This document shows, piece after piece, positions 34,742-43,430 of a DNA stretch of 64,000 nt (position 1 is the first letter of the stretch; each line of letters opens with the position of its first letter). Below the pieces are notes generated by a model. It made no database searches. It was not told the origin of the DNA and worked only from the letters and a program-made list of their open reading frames with translations. The stretch covers positions 1 through 64,000 of the forward strand of contig CAJTDN010000004.1 of NCBI GenBank assembly GCA_910574865.1. The letters are read 5' to 3'. The stretch is from Lachnospiraceae bacterium (GTDB taxonomy: Bacteria; Bacillota; Clostridia; Lachnospirales; Lachnospiraceae). The translations under genes were made by a program, and so were the position numbers.

Positions 34742-37165
34742 TTACGCGCCGCCCACTTCCTCCGGCTTCGTCGTCATAACGCGGTACAGCTCGGTATCTT
34801 TCGGGAAGCGGTCTACAAAGGGCAGAATGACGTTGCCATAGAACAAAAGCCCCTCGCCCGCTTCGGAATGGGTGACGTAGCTCATTTGCTGCGGGGAAAT
34901 GTTGAGCTGCTTCGCAAGGATAGCCCGGTCGCCCGCCGCTTGATTGAGCATGAGGACAAAATCGCTGTTCTCAAAAATATTCTCCACTTCGCGGGAAGCA
35001 AGCAAATCTTTGACGTTCTGCGTAATGGCTGTGGGTATGCCGCCCCATTTTCTGAAACGCTTCCAAATCTCCACGGAATAGGCGGCGGTCTGCTCGTCTT
35101 TCAAAAGCAAGTGAAATTCGTCCATGAAATACCGTGTGGATTTCTTCGCCGCCCGGTTCACGGTGACACGGTTCCACACTTGATCTTGAACAATCAGCAT
35201 ACCCAGCTTTTTGAGCTGCTTCCCAAGCTGTTTAATGTCAAAGCAGACAAGGCGATTGGAAAGTTCTACATTCGTCCTGTGGTTAAAGACGTTAAGGCTC
35301 CCGGAAACGTAAAGCTCCAATGCCGCCGCGATACGCGCCGCTTCCGGCTCCGGCTGCTTCAAAAGCTCGTCGTAAAGGTCGCCCAATATCGGCATTTTTG
35401 CCGGGTCGGGTGCTGCAAGGAAAGGACGGTACACGTTCCTAACGGCGCGGTCAATGACGGTCTTATCTACGGGCTGCAAGCCCTCCTTGCCGCCGACAAT
35501 CAGCTCACAAAGGGAGAGGATAAAGTCGCTTTTCAGCGCAAGCGGGTTGTCGTCCTCGGAATAGTTGAGGTTTATATCCATAGGGTTGACGTAGTGCGGG
35601 CTGGTAGGGGAAATCCTTATCACCTGTCCCTGTAACCGCTGCACAAGGGGGTAATACTCGGCTTCCGGGTCGCAAATAATAATGTCGTCGTCGGTAATGA
35701 GGAAAGCGTTTGTCATTTCCCGCTTTGCCGCAAAGGATTTCCCGCTTCCCGGCGTTCCCAAGATTAAGCCGTTGGGGTTTTTAAGCTGCTTGCGGTCGCA
35801 TAAGATCATGTTGTTGGAAAGCGCGTTCAGCCCATAGTAAAGGCTTGCGCCCCTCTGAAAAAGCTCCTGCGTGATAAAGGGGATAAAGATTGCCGTGCTG
35901 GAAGTCGTCAAGCCCCGCTGTATGGGGATAAGGTTCTCACCGATAGGGACGCTTGACATCAGCCCCGCTTCCTGCTGGTAGTCAAGCCGGGTGAGGGCGC
36001 AGTTATATTTCTGTGCAATGCCCGCCGCCGCGAAAATATCATTTTCCAGTTTCCGCTTCGTGTCTGCCATGTTCACCACAAGGAACGTCAAGAGGAACAT
36101 TCTTTCATTGCGGCTCTGTAAGTCCTGCAAGAGATTTTTCGCTTCGCCGCCGAACGTGGCAAGGTCAGAGGGTATAATATCCATGTCATACCCGGCGCGG
36201 ACGGCTTTTTTCTGTTCCTCGATCTTCATTTTGTCAAGGTCGGTGATTTTCCGCTTGACGGTCTTGATTGCTTCCGTCTGGTCGATACTGTGGATATGTA
36301 AGTTTACGATCACGCCCGTTTCAAGGTCTAACATATCCGCAAGCATACGGTCATTCAGTTCCGGCGCAAGTATCTGTAAGAACGACACCGCGCCGATCTT
36401 GCGCCCCATGCGGAAATACCGCCCCTCGCCAAAACGGAATGAGGGCGGGGCGATAAAGTCCTTTGTGGTAAGCCCGGACGGGGCAAGCCAAGAGAAGTCA
36501 AAATTGAACGGCTCCCCCTCCGGGTGGAATACCCCGTGCATGGTCTGTAAGCGTTCATAGCCCGTCATGGGGCGGGCGGTCACGCCTAAAACCTTGAAAT
36601 TGTTCAGTATGTCTGTTTCAATACGGGAAAGGCGGGATTTTGCCGCGCTCATGCTGTCGGCTTCGATACTGAACGTGATATATTTGTGCTTCACAAGCCC
36701 GTTGTTCCCTTTGGAAAGCTGGCTTTTGAGCATATCCCCGTATTCCGTGCGGATAGAATTGAAAGCGTCGTCCTGCGCCGGAATGTTGATCGCCTTTTCC
36801 GCTTCCTCCCGTTTAGTCCCTTGATTGATGAAAGAGAGCTGCACCGACACGGAAGCGTCAAAGTAGTTGAGGAAGTCGCACCAGTTCTCAAAAATGGCGG
36901 TCTTGTCGTCTGCCTGTGCAAGCTGGTAGTTTATATCCTCGTAGACAATGCTCTTGCTGTATTTCTTTTCCGTCACCCGGCATATCCCGTCCGGGTACAG
37001 GTTGATATAGGGGATTGTCTGCTGGGCGGTGTGCGCCTTTCCGTCCCCCTTTGCCTGTCTGATCATGGCGGCGATCTGCTTCTTTTCCTCGCGGGTCAGC
37101 TTCCGCTTCGGTTTAGTTCCGGGGCTTTTTCCCGGTGCGCCGCCTTTGGTTGTTTCCTTTGACAA
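34742..37165 (-). CDS. VirB4-type conjugation ATPase
   Basis: An 807-residue ATPase of the TraE/VirB4 family. Walker A is GTPGSGKSFAAKRE, Walker B and neighbours include TRYFMDEFHLLL, and the region FRKWGGIPTAITQNVKDLL is typical. The first 200 residues are the VirB4 N-terminal domain that docks on the channel. It powers assembly of the secretion system. TTG at 37165 is the start, 9 bases after AGGAGG, and its 5' end overlaps prgI by 53 bases. Confidence 0.93.
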   Translation of the reverse strand: MSKETTKGGAPGKSPGTKPKRKLTREEKKQIAAMIRQAKGDGKAHTAQQTIPYINLYPDGICRVTEKKYSKSIVYEDINYQLAQADDKTAIFENWCDFLNYFDASVSVQLSFINQGTKREEAEKAINIPAQDDAFNSIRTEYGDMLKSQLSKGNNGLVKHKYITFSIEADSMSAAKSRLSRIETDILNNFKVLGVTARPMTGYERLQTMHGVFHPEGEPFNFDFSWLAPSGLTTKDFIAPPSFRFGEGRYFRMGRKIGAVSFLQILAPELNDRMLADMLDLETGVIVNLHIHSIDQTEAIKTVKRKITDLDKMKIEEQKKAVRAGYDMDIIPSDLATFGGEAKNLLQDLQSRNERMFLLTFLVVNMADTKRKLENDIFAAAGIAQKYNCALTRLDYQQEAGLMSSVPIGENLIPIQRGLTTSSTAIFIPFITQELFQRGASLYYGLNALSNNMILCDRKQLKNPNGLILGTPGSGKSFAAKREMTNAFLITDDDIIICDPEAEYYPLVQRLQGQVIRISPTSPHYVNPMDINLNYSEDDNPLALKSDFILSLCELIVGGKEGLQPVDKTVIDRAVRNVYRPFLAAPDPAKMPILGDLYDELLKQPEPEAARIAAALELYVSGSLNVFNHRTNVELSNRLVCFDIKQLGKQLKKLGMLIVQDQVWNRVTVNRAAKKSTRYFMDEFHLLLKDEQTAAYSVEIWKRFRKWGGIPTAITQNVKDLLASREVENIFENSDFVLMLNQAAGDRAILAKQLNISPQQMSYVTHSEAGEGLLFYGNVILPFVDRFPKDTELYRVMTTKPEEVGGA

Positions 37166-37517
37166 TCGCTGATACCTCCTTTTCCAGTTTCCGCTGCTTC
37201 TCCAAGACAGCGTATAAATTCTGTGTTTGATAGGGTCGCTCCTTTGGTCGGATAAATTTTGTCTGAATGATGTTTTTCACCACGACTTCAAGGGGCTGTC
37301 CGTGCTTCTCGTACATTGCCATGAGGAAGCAGGGGAGCATGACGACGATCATCACGAACGCCGCCGCGCTGGTTCCCGCGCTGTCCTTTAGCAAGAAAAA
37401 AAGCGGCAAGCCGATAATAAGGGCTACCGCAAAACAAACGATCTGCCGCTTCGTAAGGTTAAAGGCGACTTTCGTTTTTATCTTTGATAAATCCTTTGGT
37501 ACGGGTACATACGCCAT
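37113..37517 (-). CDS. PrgI family membrane protein
   Basis: A 134-residue protein with two adjacent transmembrane helices (VCFAVALIIGLPLFFLL and AAFVMIVVMLPCFLMAMY) followed by EKHGQPLEVVVKNIIQTKFIRP, the conserved PrgI tail. PrgI is the VirB3-like inner partner of the VirB4 ATPase. The reading frame continues 53 bases into virB4, a coupling typical of this pair. Confidence 0.88.
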   Translation of the reverse strand: MAYVPVPKDLSKIKTKVAFNLTKRQIVCFAVALIIGLPLFFLLKDSAGTSAAAFVMIVVMLPCFLMAMYEKHGQPLEVVVKNIIQTKFIRPKERPYQTQNLYAVLEKQRKLEKEVSAIVKGNNQRRRTGKKPRN

Positions 37518-37536
37518 ACCGAAAACCTCCTTTCTG

Positions 37537-38232
37537 TCAGAGTTCTATGCTATTTTTGGTTTCATTCCCCCATGTGTCCCAGCCCGCCGTTTCCTGCCTT
37601 GCGAAAAGCTCTATCCGGGGAATGTCGCCCATGAGGGCAACGATTTTGTCCCGCGTAATGTCCGGCTTTTTGCTGTGCTGCTCTATGGGGGAGATAATGA
37701 ATTGATGTATTCCCGCCGACTTGCGCTTTGGGTGTCCCCGTGTGGCAAGTAAGCAGAGTTCCGCGTTTCCTCTCGTCCAAAATCCCAAGCCGTAAAACCA
37801 TGTATAGGATTTTTTATTGAGTTTCAGCCATACAAAAGCGGCTGTCTTGTAGGTAAAGCCCCAAGCCTTGATAAGCCGCAGGGCTTCGGGAAGCTGAGGG
37901 AATGTCGCCCACAAAAAAAGTGCGCTGTCCTCTGCCGCAAGGTCAGCCACGGGGAGCGCACAAAGTTCCTCTATGCTCATGGTCGGGTAGTGGTGTTCTG
38001 CCGCGCCGGAAAGCCGCTTCTGTGCGTACTTCCACGGGGGATCGGCGTAGATTATGCCGTATTTCTTTTCAATGGGTTCTTGTCCCTCCTTTCTGTGTGC
38101 TTCCTGCAATCCCCCATAAAGGGCAATCAAGGCAAAGGTCAATTTTTGCCCTTTGCCTGTCCCTATTCTATGGGGTTTTCCCCGCGTCAAGGTCGGGTCG
38201 TATTTTCGCCGCTTCGCTCTGAAAATCTCCAC
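37537..38232 (-). CDS. MT-A70 family adenine methyltransferase
   Basis: A 231-residue protein. The catalytic DPPW lies in GIIYADPPWKYAQ; HYPTMSIEELCALPV, SALFLWATFPQLPEAL and KTAAFVWLKLN are typical of MT-A70/ParB-associated N6-adenine methylases. No restriction enzyme is nearby in the element, so it may protect the element's DNA in new hosts or control expression. The start is GTG at 38232 after AAGGG; a later start cannot be excluded because AAAGGAGGG occurs just upstream of EKKYGIIYADPPW. Confidence 0.86.
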   Translation of the reverse strand: MEIFRAKRRKYDPTLTRGKPHRIGTGKGQKLTFALIALYGGLQEAHRKEGQEPIEKKYGIIYADPPWKYAQKRLSGAAEHHYPTMSIEELCALPVADLAAEDSALFLWATFPQLPEALRLIKAWGFTYKTAAFVWLKLNKKSYTWFYGLGFWTRGNAELCLLATRGHPKRKSAGIHQFIISPIEQHSKKPDITRDKIVALMGDIPRIELFARQETAGWDTWGNETKNSIEL

Positions 38233-38250
38233 CCTGCCCTTGACACGCCT

Positions 38251-39120
38251 TTAGTGCGCTGAAAAGATCGACTTCGCAAGCGCGCCGGATTTGAACAGGG
38301 AAAAGCAGAGGATAACCGTATATGCTGCAAGGGAAAATATCGCGCTGTGTAGGTTATCCGCTACGGTCATGCTGTTTACCAGCACCGCGTAAATGCCGAC
38401 GCACACCATAAGGAGGAAGCCTTGAAAGCCGATAGCGAACAGGGCTTTTAGGTAGTTGTTTCCGATCTGCCCCCATTCCCGGTTCGTCATTGTTGCAAAT
38501 GGGATAGGCGACACGGAACAGTAAAGGTATATTTCAATCATTCTGCCGTACAGGACAACGGTAATGAGTACCGACATGATCTTCATGCACAAGCTCACAA
38601 GGCTTGTTTCCATGACAAGCAAAAGTAATTCGGGGATTTCCATTGCGTCAAGCCCGGACTGCATGGAAGCAAGGGCGGCGGCAACATCAATGCTGGTGCT
38701 GCCGCTTATCACCCCTGCCGCGCCGGAAACGACGTGCTGCGCCACGTCGAACACCGCCATAGTAATATCAAAGGTGTGGGTGACAAGGTACACCGCCACC
38801 CACGCCTTGAAAAACCACTTGAAAAACATGAAAGTGTCAACGTCGTGCATATTGTTCTTTTCCGTTACCATGCTGATAAGCTCCACGCATAGGACGTAGG
38901 TAATGACAAGCCCCGCAATGGGTACGATCACATTCTCTGATAACGTGCGTATCATGCTGAATATGCCCGCGTTCCAGCCCTGCGGGGTCTGCCCTACCTC
39001 GGCGGCAATCGTGCCGACTTTCTCGTTTACGTCCCCGAACATAGTTGACAGGTTCCCGTTAATGGCTCCTATGAGGATTTCCTTTATCCATTCCGTGATC
39101 GCGTCAAGTATGCTCTGCAT
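38251..39120 (-). CDS. TrbL/VirB6-like channel protein
   Basis: A 289-residue integral membrane protein with an extracellular N-terminal segment and about six hydrophobic helices (for example VIVPIAGLVITYVLCVELISM and LFAIGFQGFLLMVCVGIYAVL). It corresponds to the VirB6/TrbL core of the translocation channel in Tn1549-like elements. The start lies 19 bases after the maff2 stop with only a weak AAGAG site, so translation probably depends on the upstream gene, now broken by insertion. Confidence 0.85.
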   Translation of the reverse strand: MQSILDAITEWIKEILIGAINGNLSTMFGDVNEKVGTIAAEVGQTPQGWNAGIFSMIRTLSENVIVPIAGLVITYVLCVELISMVTEKNNMHDVDTFMFFKWFFKAWVAVYLVTHTFDITMAVFDVAQHVVSGAAGVISGSTSIDVAAALASMQSGLDAMEIPELLLLVMETSLVSLCMKIMSVLITVVLYGRMIEIYLYCSVSPIPFATMTNREWGQIGNNYLKALFAIGFQGFLLMVCVGIYAVLVNSMTVADNLHSAIFSLAAYTVILCFSLFKSGALAKSIFSAH

Positions 39121-39139
39121 AGGCTCTTACCCGCGCTTC

Positions 39140-39232
39140 TTAGCCGAACAGCCCGGAAAGCAGGGGTACAAGGGTCATGCCGATAAGGGCAACGCCGCCG
39201 CCCGCCATGAGCTGCTTCATTCCCTGCGATTT
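39140..39232 (-). pseudogene. C-terminal part of maff2, cut by the nested element
   Basis: The minus strand encodes KSQGMKQLMAGGGVALIGM and then TLVPLLSGLFG and a stop, the second membrane helix of Maff2. Together with 48144-48266, counting the TT core once, the gene is 216 bases, exactly 72 codons in frame. Excision of the inserted element would restore it. Confidence 0.9.
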
Positions 39233-39314
39233 TGCTCATGTGAGATAAAGAAGTAAAAGAAGTGTAAAAAATTTTGCCGTTCCCTGTCCGGCTGACTGCC
39301 GGACGGGTCGGGCT

Positions 39315-40937
39315 TTAGTCGGGCAGTTCTACCTTGCCGACAAAAGAGTAATAGATTTCGATTTCCTGTCTGCGGAGCTTCCCCCGGCGTTTCCCGTCAA
39401 GGGCTTCCGATTCGTGGATTACGATTTTCTCCACAAACTCCCGTAACAGGGTAGGGGTGAGTTCCTCAAAGCTGGTGTACTTGCGTACTACTTTCATAAA
39501 CTTTTCAGCGTTTGCCGTGGCTTCCAGCGTTTTAGAAAGCTCGCTCTGCAAAGCGGCGGCTTTCTCTTTCAGTTCCTTTTGCTCGGCTTCGTAGTCTGCC
39601 GAAAGCTCCGTGAAACGCTCGTCCGATATACGCCCAGTCACGCTGTCCTCATACAGCCGCTTGAAGATAGCGGAGATTTCCGCAATCCGTTTTTCTGCCG
39701 CTTCCAGCTCTTTCTTTTTTGCGGCGTTCCGGCGTTTGCTCCCGTCCTCGGTCTGGTCGGTCAACAGCTTCATAAACCGGGCTTCATGCTTGGCGGCGTA
39801 GCTGGTGACTTTCCGTAAATTCTCGGTCACTCCCTCGGTCAAAAGGTCGGTGCGGATAAAGTGCGCCGTACAGTCACGGGTGCGCTTCTTGTAGCTGCCG
39901 CATATGTAGCAGTCCTGCCGCCGCTTGTCCGTCTGGTATCTCTGCTGGTACATGACGCTGCCGCAGTCGGCACAAAAGAGTATGCCGGAGAACAAGCCCA
40001 CTTCATCATAGCGGTTAGGGCGTTTGCGCTGCTTGCGCAGCTCCTGCACACGCTCCCATGTTTCCCGGTCAATGATTGCTTCGTGGTGGTTCTCAAAGAT
40101 TGCCTGTTTCTCCACGGGGTTCTCCTTGCTCTGCTTCACCTTGTAGGACACTTTCTCGGTCTTGAAGTTCACAAGGCAGCCCGTGTACTCCCGGTTTTCA
40201 AGGATATGCGCCACGGTGTTTGTCGCCCATTTGCACTCATAGCCGGGGTGGTAGCGGCGGGTGCTTCCCGTCCGGCGGTATTCCAGCGTTCCCGGCGTGG
40301 GGATTTCCTGCTCCGCAAGCATACGGGCTATCTTGGTCGGACCGTTCCCGGCAAGGCATAGGCTGTAAATCTGCTTTACCACGGGGGCGGCTTCTTCGTC
40401 AATGATGAAATTTTCGTCCTCGTCCATGAGGTAGCCGTACACGGGCTTGCTTGTGACGGGCTTCCCACTCATTCCTTTTGAGCGTTTTACCGCCCGGATT
40501 TTCTTGCTCGTATCTCTCACCAGCCATTCGTTAAAAATATTACGCAAGGGCGCAAAATCGTTGTCGCCCTGTGCGCTGTCAACGCCGTCATTGATAGCAA
40601 TGAAGCGGACGCCGTTCTGTGGGAAAATCATTTCCGTGTACATTCCCACTTGTAAGTAATTTCGCCCTAACCTTGACATATCCTTTACGATAACCGTTCC
40701 CACAAGCCCCGCTTCAATGTCGGCAAGCATGGACTGGAAGCCGGGTCTTTGGAAATTTGCCCCGGAGAATCCGTCGTCCGTGTACCATTTGAGGTTGGAA
40801 AAGCCGTTCTGTTTTGCGTAGGCTTCAAGGATTCGCTTCTGGTTGCTTATGGAGTTGGATTCGCCTTGGAGCGTGTCCTCGTGCGACAATCTCGGATAAA
40901 GGGCGGTAATCAGTTTTTGGGTGGTCTGTCTTGTCAT
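39315..40937 (-). CDS. Large serine recombinase of the nested element
   Basis: A 540-residue site-specific recombinase. The resolvase domain begins TALYPRLSHEDTLQGESNSI with the catalytic Ser in RLS; GFSGANFQRPGFQSML and VKDMSRLGRNYLQVGMYTE carry the catalytic arginines. A recombinase domain and a zinc ribbon (CADCGSVMYQQR, CYICGSY) follow, then a coiled coil. It integrates and excises the element at TT in maff2. ATG 40937 is preceded by GGAGG. Confidence 0.94.
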   Translation of the reverse strand: MTRQTTQKLITALYPRLSHEDTLQGESNSISNQKRILEAYAKQNGFSNLKWYTDDGFSGANFQRPGFQSMLADIEAGLVGTVIVKDMSRLGRNYLQVGMYTEMIFPQNGVRFIAINDGVDSAQGDNDFAPLRNIFNEWLVRDTSKKIRAVKRSKGMSGKPVTSKPVYGYLMDEDENFIIDEEAAPVVKQIYSLCLAGNGPTKIARMLAEQEIPTPGTLEYRRTGSTRRYHPGYECKWATNTVAHILENREYTGCLVNFKTEKVSYKVKQSKENPVEKQAIFENHHEAIIDRETWERVQELRKQRKRPNRYDEVGLFSGILFCADCGSVMYQQRYQTDKRRQDCYICGSYKKRTRDCTAHFIRTDLLTEGVTENLRKVTSYAAKHEARFMKLLTDQTEDGSKRRNAAKKKELEAAEKRIAEISAIFKRLYEDSVTGRISDERFTELSADYEAEQKELKEKAAALQSELSKTLEATANAEKFMKVVRKYTSFEELTPTLLREFVEKIVIHESEALDGKRRGKLRRQEIEIYYSFVGKVELPD

Positions 40938-41066
40938 GGTTTCCTCCATTTCCGACAGCCAGCCCCACTATTCCGTAGGTCTATTATACCATAGGGCGGG
41001 GCTGGCTGTACAGTCTTTTTTGCTTCTTTACCGCCCGTCAAAATGACGGTTTTTATCTGCGGGTTG

Positions 41067-41264
41067 TCATGCGCTGTAAATCGGCTTGTGCCCGGCCGCG
41101 CTTTCCGCTTCCAGCACTTTCATCATCTTGTCGGCGGCGGTGGCGGTAGTTCCTTGTTTGAAATAGCCGGAAACCACAAGGACGGTGTTGCCCCGGCGTA
41201 CCTCGGTCACGCAATCCGGGCGGCGGGCGGTGGTGGCGGTGCTTTTCTTGGGCGTGTCGGTCAT
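41067..41264 (-). CDS. TnpW-like transposon-encoded protein
   Basis: A 65-residue protein: VTEVRRGNTVLVVSGYFKQG, then TAADKMMKVLEAE, the typical form of the small TnpW family found beside serine recombinases. Function unknown. It overlaps the DnaC-like gene by 4 bases; AGGAG precedes the ATG. Confidence 0.8.
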   Translation of the reverse strand: MTDTPKKSTATTARRPDCVTEVRRGNTVLVVSGYFKQGTTATAADKMMKVLEAESAAGHKPIYSA

Positions 41265-42115
41265 AGGCAAATCTCCTTTCCGTTCAGCAGCTTTTTAAGG
41301 CGTTCCATTTTCTCCCGTGCTCTGGCTTTTCTGAAATTCTCCCCGGTAATGCGGACGGGGGTACACATTTCCGTAAGGCGGTCATATATCCGGGCGTGGG
41401 CGGTGTCCTCCGGGTTCTGCAATTCTTCCAGTGTCAAATTTGTTGTGACAATCAGCGGCTTTCTGCTGCGGTATCGGCTGTCAATCACGTTGTAAACCTG
41501 TTCAAGCCCGTATTCTGTGCCACGCTCCATGCCGAAATCGTCAAGGATAAGCAGAGGGAAGCTGCAAAGGCGGGCTATGTACTCGTTCCTGTCCTTATAG
41601 CTGGCGGCAAGGTCATTGAGGATAAGGGCAAAGTTTGTCATGCACACGGAAACTTCTTTCTCCATGAGGGCGTTGGCGATACACCCGGCAAAATAGCTTT
41701 TCCCTGTGCCGACACTTCCCCACAAAATCAATCCATAGTTCCCGGTGCTTACCCGTTCCCATTGCTCCACATAGGAATAGGCTTTGTGCATTTGGGGGCA
41801 TTTCCCGTTGTCGTTTTCAAACGTCCATTCCCGCATAGCTGGGTCTGTAAATCCCTTTCGTTTCAGCCGTTCCATTTCCTCCCGGCGCTTGTATTCCCGG
41901 TGGCTGGCTTCCAGCGTTTCCCGGCGTTTCCGCTGGCAGTCACATTCTTTGGGGTGGCGGTCACGTCCGAAAAGCGTCTTTCCCTCTGCAAAATAGGCTT
42001 CTTTGGGCTGGCGGCAGCTCCCGCAATACAAAAGCCCGTCCTCGCCCGTGTAGTCCTCCGGCTCTGCTTCCTGTGCCGTGGCAAGCCGGAAAATGGCGTT
42101 ATCATAATCGCTCAT
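41261..42115 (-). CDS. DnaC/IstB-like replication ATPase
   Basis: A 284-residue AAA+ protein. A zinc-binding N terminus (CGSCRQPKEAYF, ECDCQRKRRE) precedes the ATPase: Walker A LWGSVGTGKSYFAGCIANAL, Walker B FPLLILDDFGMER, and sensor region LIVTTNLTLEEL. It resembles DnaC helicase loaders and probably works with the neighbouring RepA in element replication. ATG 42115 follows AAGGAGG with 8-base spacing. Confidence 0.88.
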   Translation of the reverse strand: MSDYDNAIFRLATAQEAEPEDYTGEDGLLYCGSCRQPKEAYFAEGKTLFGRDRHPKECDCQRKRRETLEASHREYKRREEMERLKRKGFTDPAMREWTFENDNGKCPQMHKAYSYVEQWERVSTGNYGLILWGSVGTGKSYFAGCIANALMEKEVSVCMTNFALILNDLAASYKDRNEYIARLCSFPLLILDDFGMERGTEYGLEQVYNVIDSRYRSRKPLIVTTNLTLEELQNPEDTAHARIYDRLTEMCTPVRITGENFRKARAREKMERLKKLLNGKEICL

Positions 42116-42177
42116 AAAATCGTCCTCCTTGTTCATGGTCTTTTACGCCCTGTTTACGGGGCGTTCTATCTCTGTTG

Positions 42178-42942
42178 TCAAAGGCTCTCGCCCTCTTTGT
42201 AGGAATAATCGGGGATTCCTTTCTTCCCCGTGCCTTTCCTGTCACGCCCCGCCCATATACGGATAGCGGCGGCATAGTTGATGTAGCTTTTCCCGTTGGC
42301 GGCTATATGCTGGCTTAATTCCTCAATGAACCGTTCCAGCCTGTCCGGGTATTCCTCTTTCAGCTCCGCATATTCGCTTTCAGAGAGGAAAATATTTTTA
42401 TATCTGCCAAATGGGGCGGGCGGCTTCTCACTCGCTCCTTTTAGTTGGTTCTCTTTTAGTTTGTTTATAGTAAGTTGGTTAGGGGTCGGTTTTCCGTCCA
42501 ACGCAAAGGTCGGTTTTCCGTCCTTATGAGGGTCGCTTTTCCGGCTATCAGAGGGTCGGTTTTCCGGCTGTATGGCGGTCATATGGTCGGAAAACTGTAC
42601 CACTGGCACTTGCGGCACTTTCACATAAAGGCGGTTCGGTGCGGAAAAGCCCCGGCGTTCCCTCACCAGAAGCCCGGCAGCGTCCAGCTCGTTCAGTGCG
42701 GCTTTTATGGCGGTGCTGCCTTTATCCAGCATTTCCGCTATCTCCGAAACAGGGTAGACAATGTATGTCCTGCCCTCGCTGTCCTGCCAGCCGTTCTTCT
42801 GTGAGAGTTCGGAACGGTCAAGGAGCAGCGAATAAAGCAGCTTTGCGGTCTGTGACAAGTCCATTTTCAGCAGAAAACGGGGGTATCGGAAAAACGGCGG
42901 CATAATGGTGTCGGCTGTGATGTAATCGGTTATGGTTCTCAC
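42178..42942 (-). CDS. repA: RepA_N-type replication initiator of the nested element
   Basis: A 254-residue initiator. Residues 14-105 are the RepA_N winged helix (FFRYPRFLLKMDLSQTAKLL, YIVYPVSEIAEMLDKGSTAI). The centre is built of eight-residue units such as DGKPTFAL and DGKPTPNQ, encoded by DNA iterons. The C-terminal domain (LSESEYAELKEEYPDRLERF) resembles DnaD-like tails. The start is uncertain: the GTG at 42942 touches AGGAG, the first in-frame ATG is 13 codons later. Immediately upstream lies the 112-nt element. Confidence 0.87.
   Translation of the reverse strand: MRTITDYITADTIMPPFFRYPRFLLKMDLSQTAKLLYSLLLDRSELSQKNGWQDSEGRTYIVYPVSEIAEMLDKGSTAIKAALNELDAAGLLVRERRGFSAPNRLYVKVPQVPVVQFSDHMTAIQPENRPSDSRKSDPHKDGKPTFALDGKPTPNQLTINKLKENQLKGASEKPPAPFGRYKNIFLSESEYAELKEEYPDRLERFIEELSQHIAANGKSYINYAAAIRIWAGRDRKGTGKKGIPDYSYKEGESL
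42484..42576. repeat. 23-24-bp iterons inside the nested repA
   Basis: Four units starting GGTCGGTTTTCCG at 42484, 42508, 42531 (GGTCGCTTTTCCG) and 42554, with a partial fifth at 42577. RepA_N replicons are known to carry their origin inside the initiator gene, so this is a probable replication origin. Confidence 0.75.
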
Positions 42943-42961
42943 CTCCTGTCTGTGGCTTCTT

Positions 42962-43074
42962 GTTACGCAGTTAAAACGCTGTTTTCGGGGGTAAAGGATA
43001 AATGTATCGTCTACCCTTTGAGGGCGGTCAAAAAAGCCTTGATTTACGGGCTTCTTTCATAGCCTAAATGCGTA
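42962..43074. other. 112-nt structured element, copy C (diverged)
   Basis: GTTACGC (42962-42968) starts it and GCGTA (43070-43074) is the best closing partner. AAAACGC and GGGGGTAAAGG match the other copies. The internal hairpin AAGCC/GGGCTT has its loop in the reverse orientation. It lies 19 bases upstream of the repA start and inside the 3' end of the VLP gene. Confidence 0.5.
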
Positions 43075-43430
43075 GAAAGGTGGTATCTTTTCCGCTGTCT
43101 GTCGGCTTCTTTCCGGCGGCGCACTCTTGCGGCGCAGTCCGGGCAGTATTTCCCCCGGTTTGACTTGGGGAGAAAATACCCGCCGCACTCGGTACAGCGT
43201 TTCCTGTCTGCCCGGTGCAAAAGGGCGGCTTCCAGATTCCCGTCCAGTGGCAGAACGGCGGCGGTGAACCAGCGGCACAAGAGGGAATAGCTGATACTCT
43301 GCACACATACGCAAGGCTCGCCGTTATCCAGCACAATGCAGTTGCCGTTATCGTAGTTGCAGCACTCATGCACAAGGCGGCGGGCGGCTCTGTACTGTGG
43401 GTAGTCCATGTAGGGGCGTTTACCGTTCAT
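43044..43430 (-). CDS. Cysteine-rich VLP protein of the nested element
   Basis: A 128-residue homologue of the protein at 23131-23496: CCNYDNGNCIVLDNGEPCVC, FTAAVLPLDGNLEAALL, and CTECGGYFLPKSNRGKYCPDC. ATG 43430 overlaps the relaxase stop by 11 bases, so it is coupled to it, the same order as in many IMEs. Confidence 0.85.
   Translation of the reverse strand: MNGKRPYMDYPQYRAARRLVHECCNYDNGNCIVLDNGEPCVCVQSISYSLLCRWFTAAVLPLDGNLEAALLHRADRKRCTECGGYFLPKSNRGKYCPDCAARVRRRKEADRQRKRYHLSTHLGYERSP

Noticed and set aside
42942-42942. GTG as secure start for the nested repA
   Set aside because: It overlaps its own ribosome site; the frame upstream is open only briefly, so the true start remains undecided.
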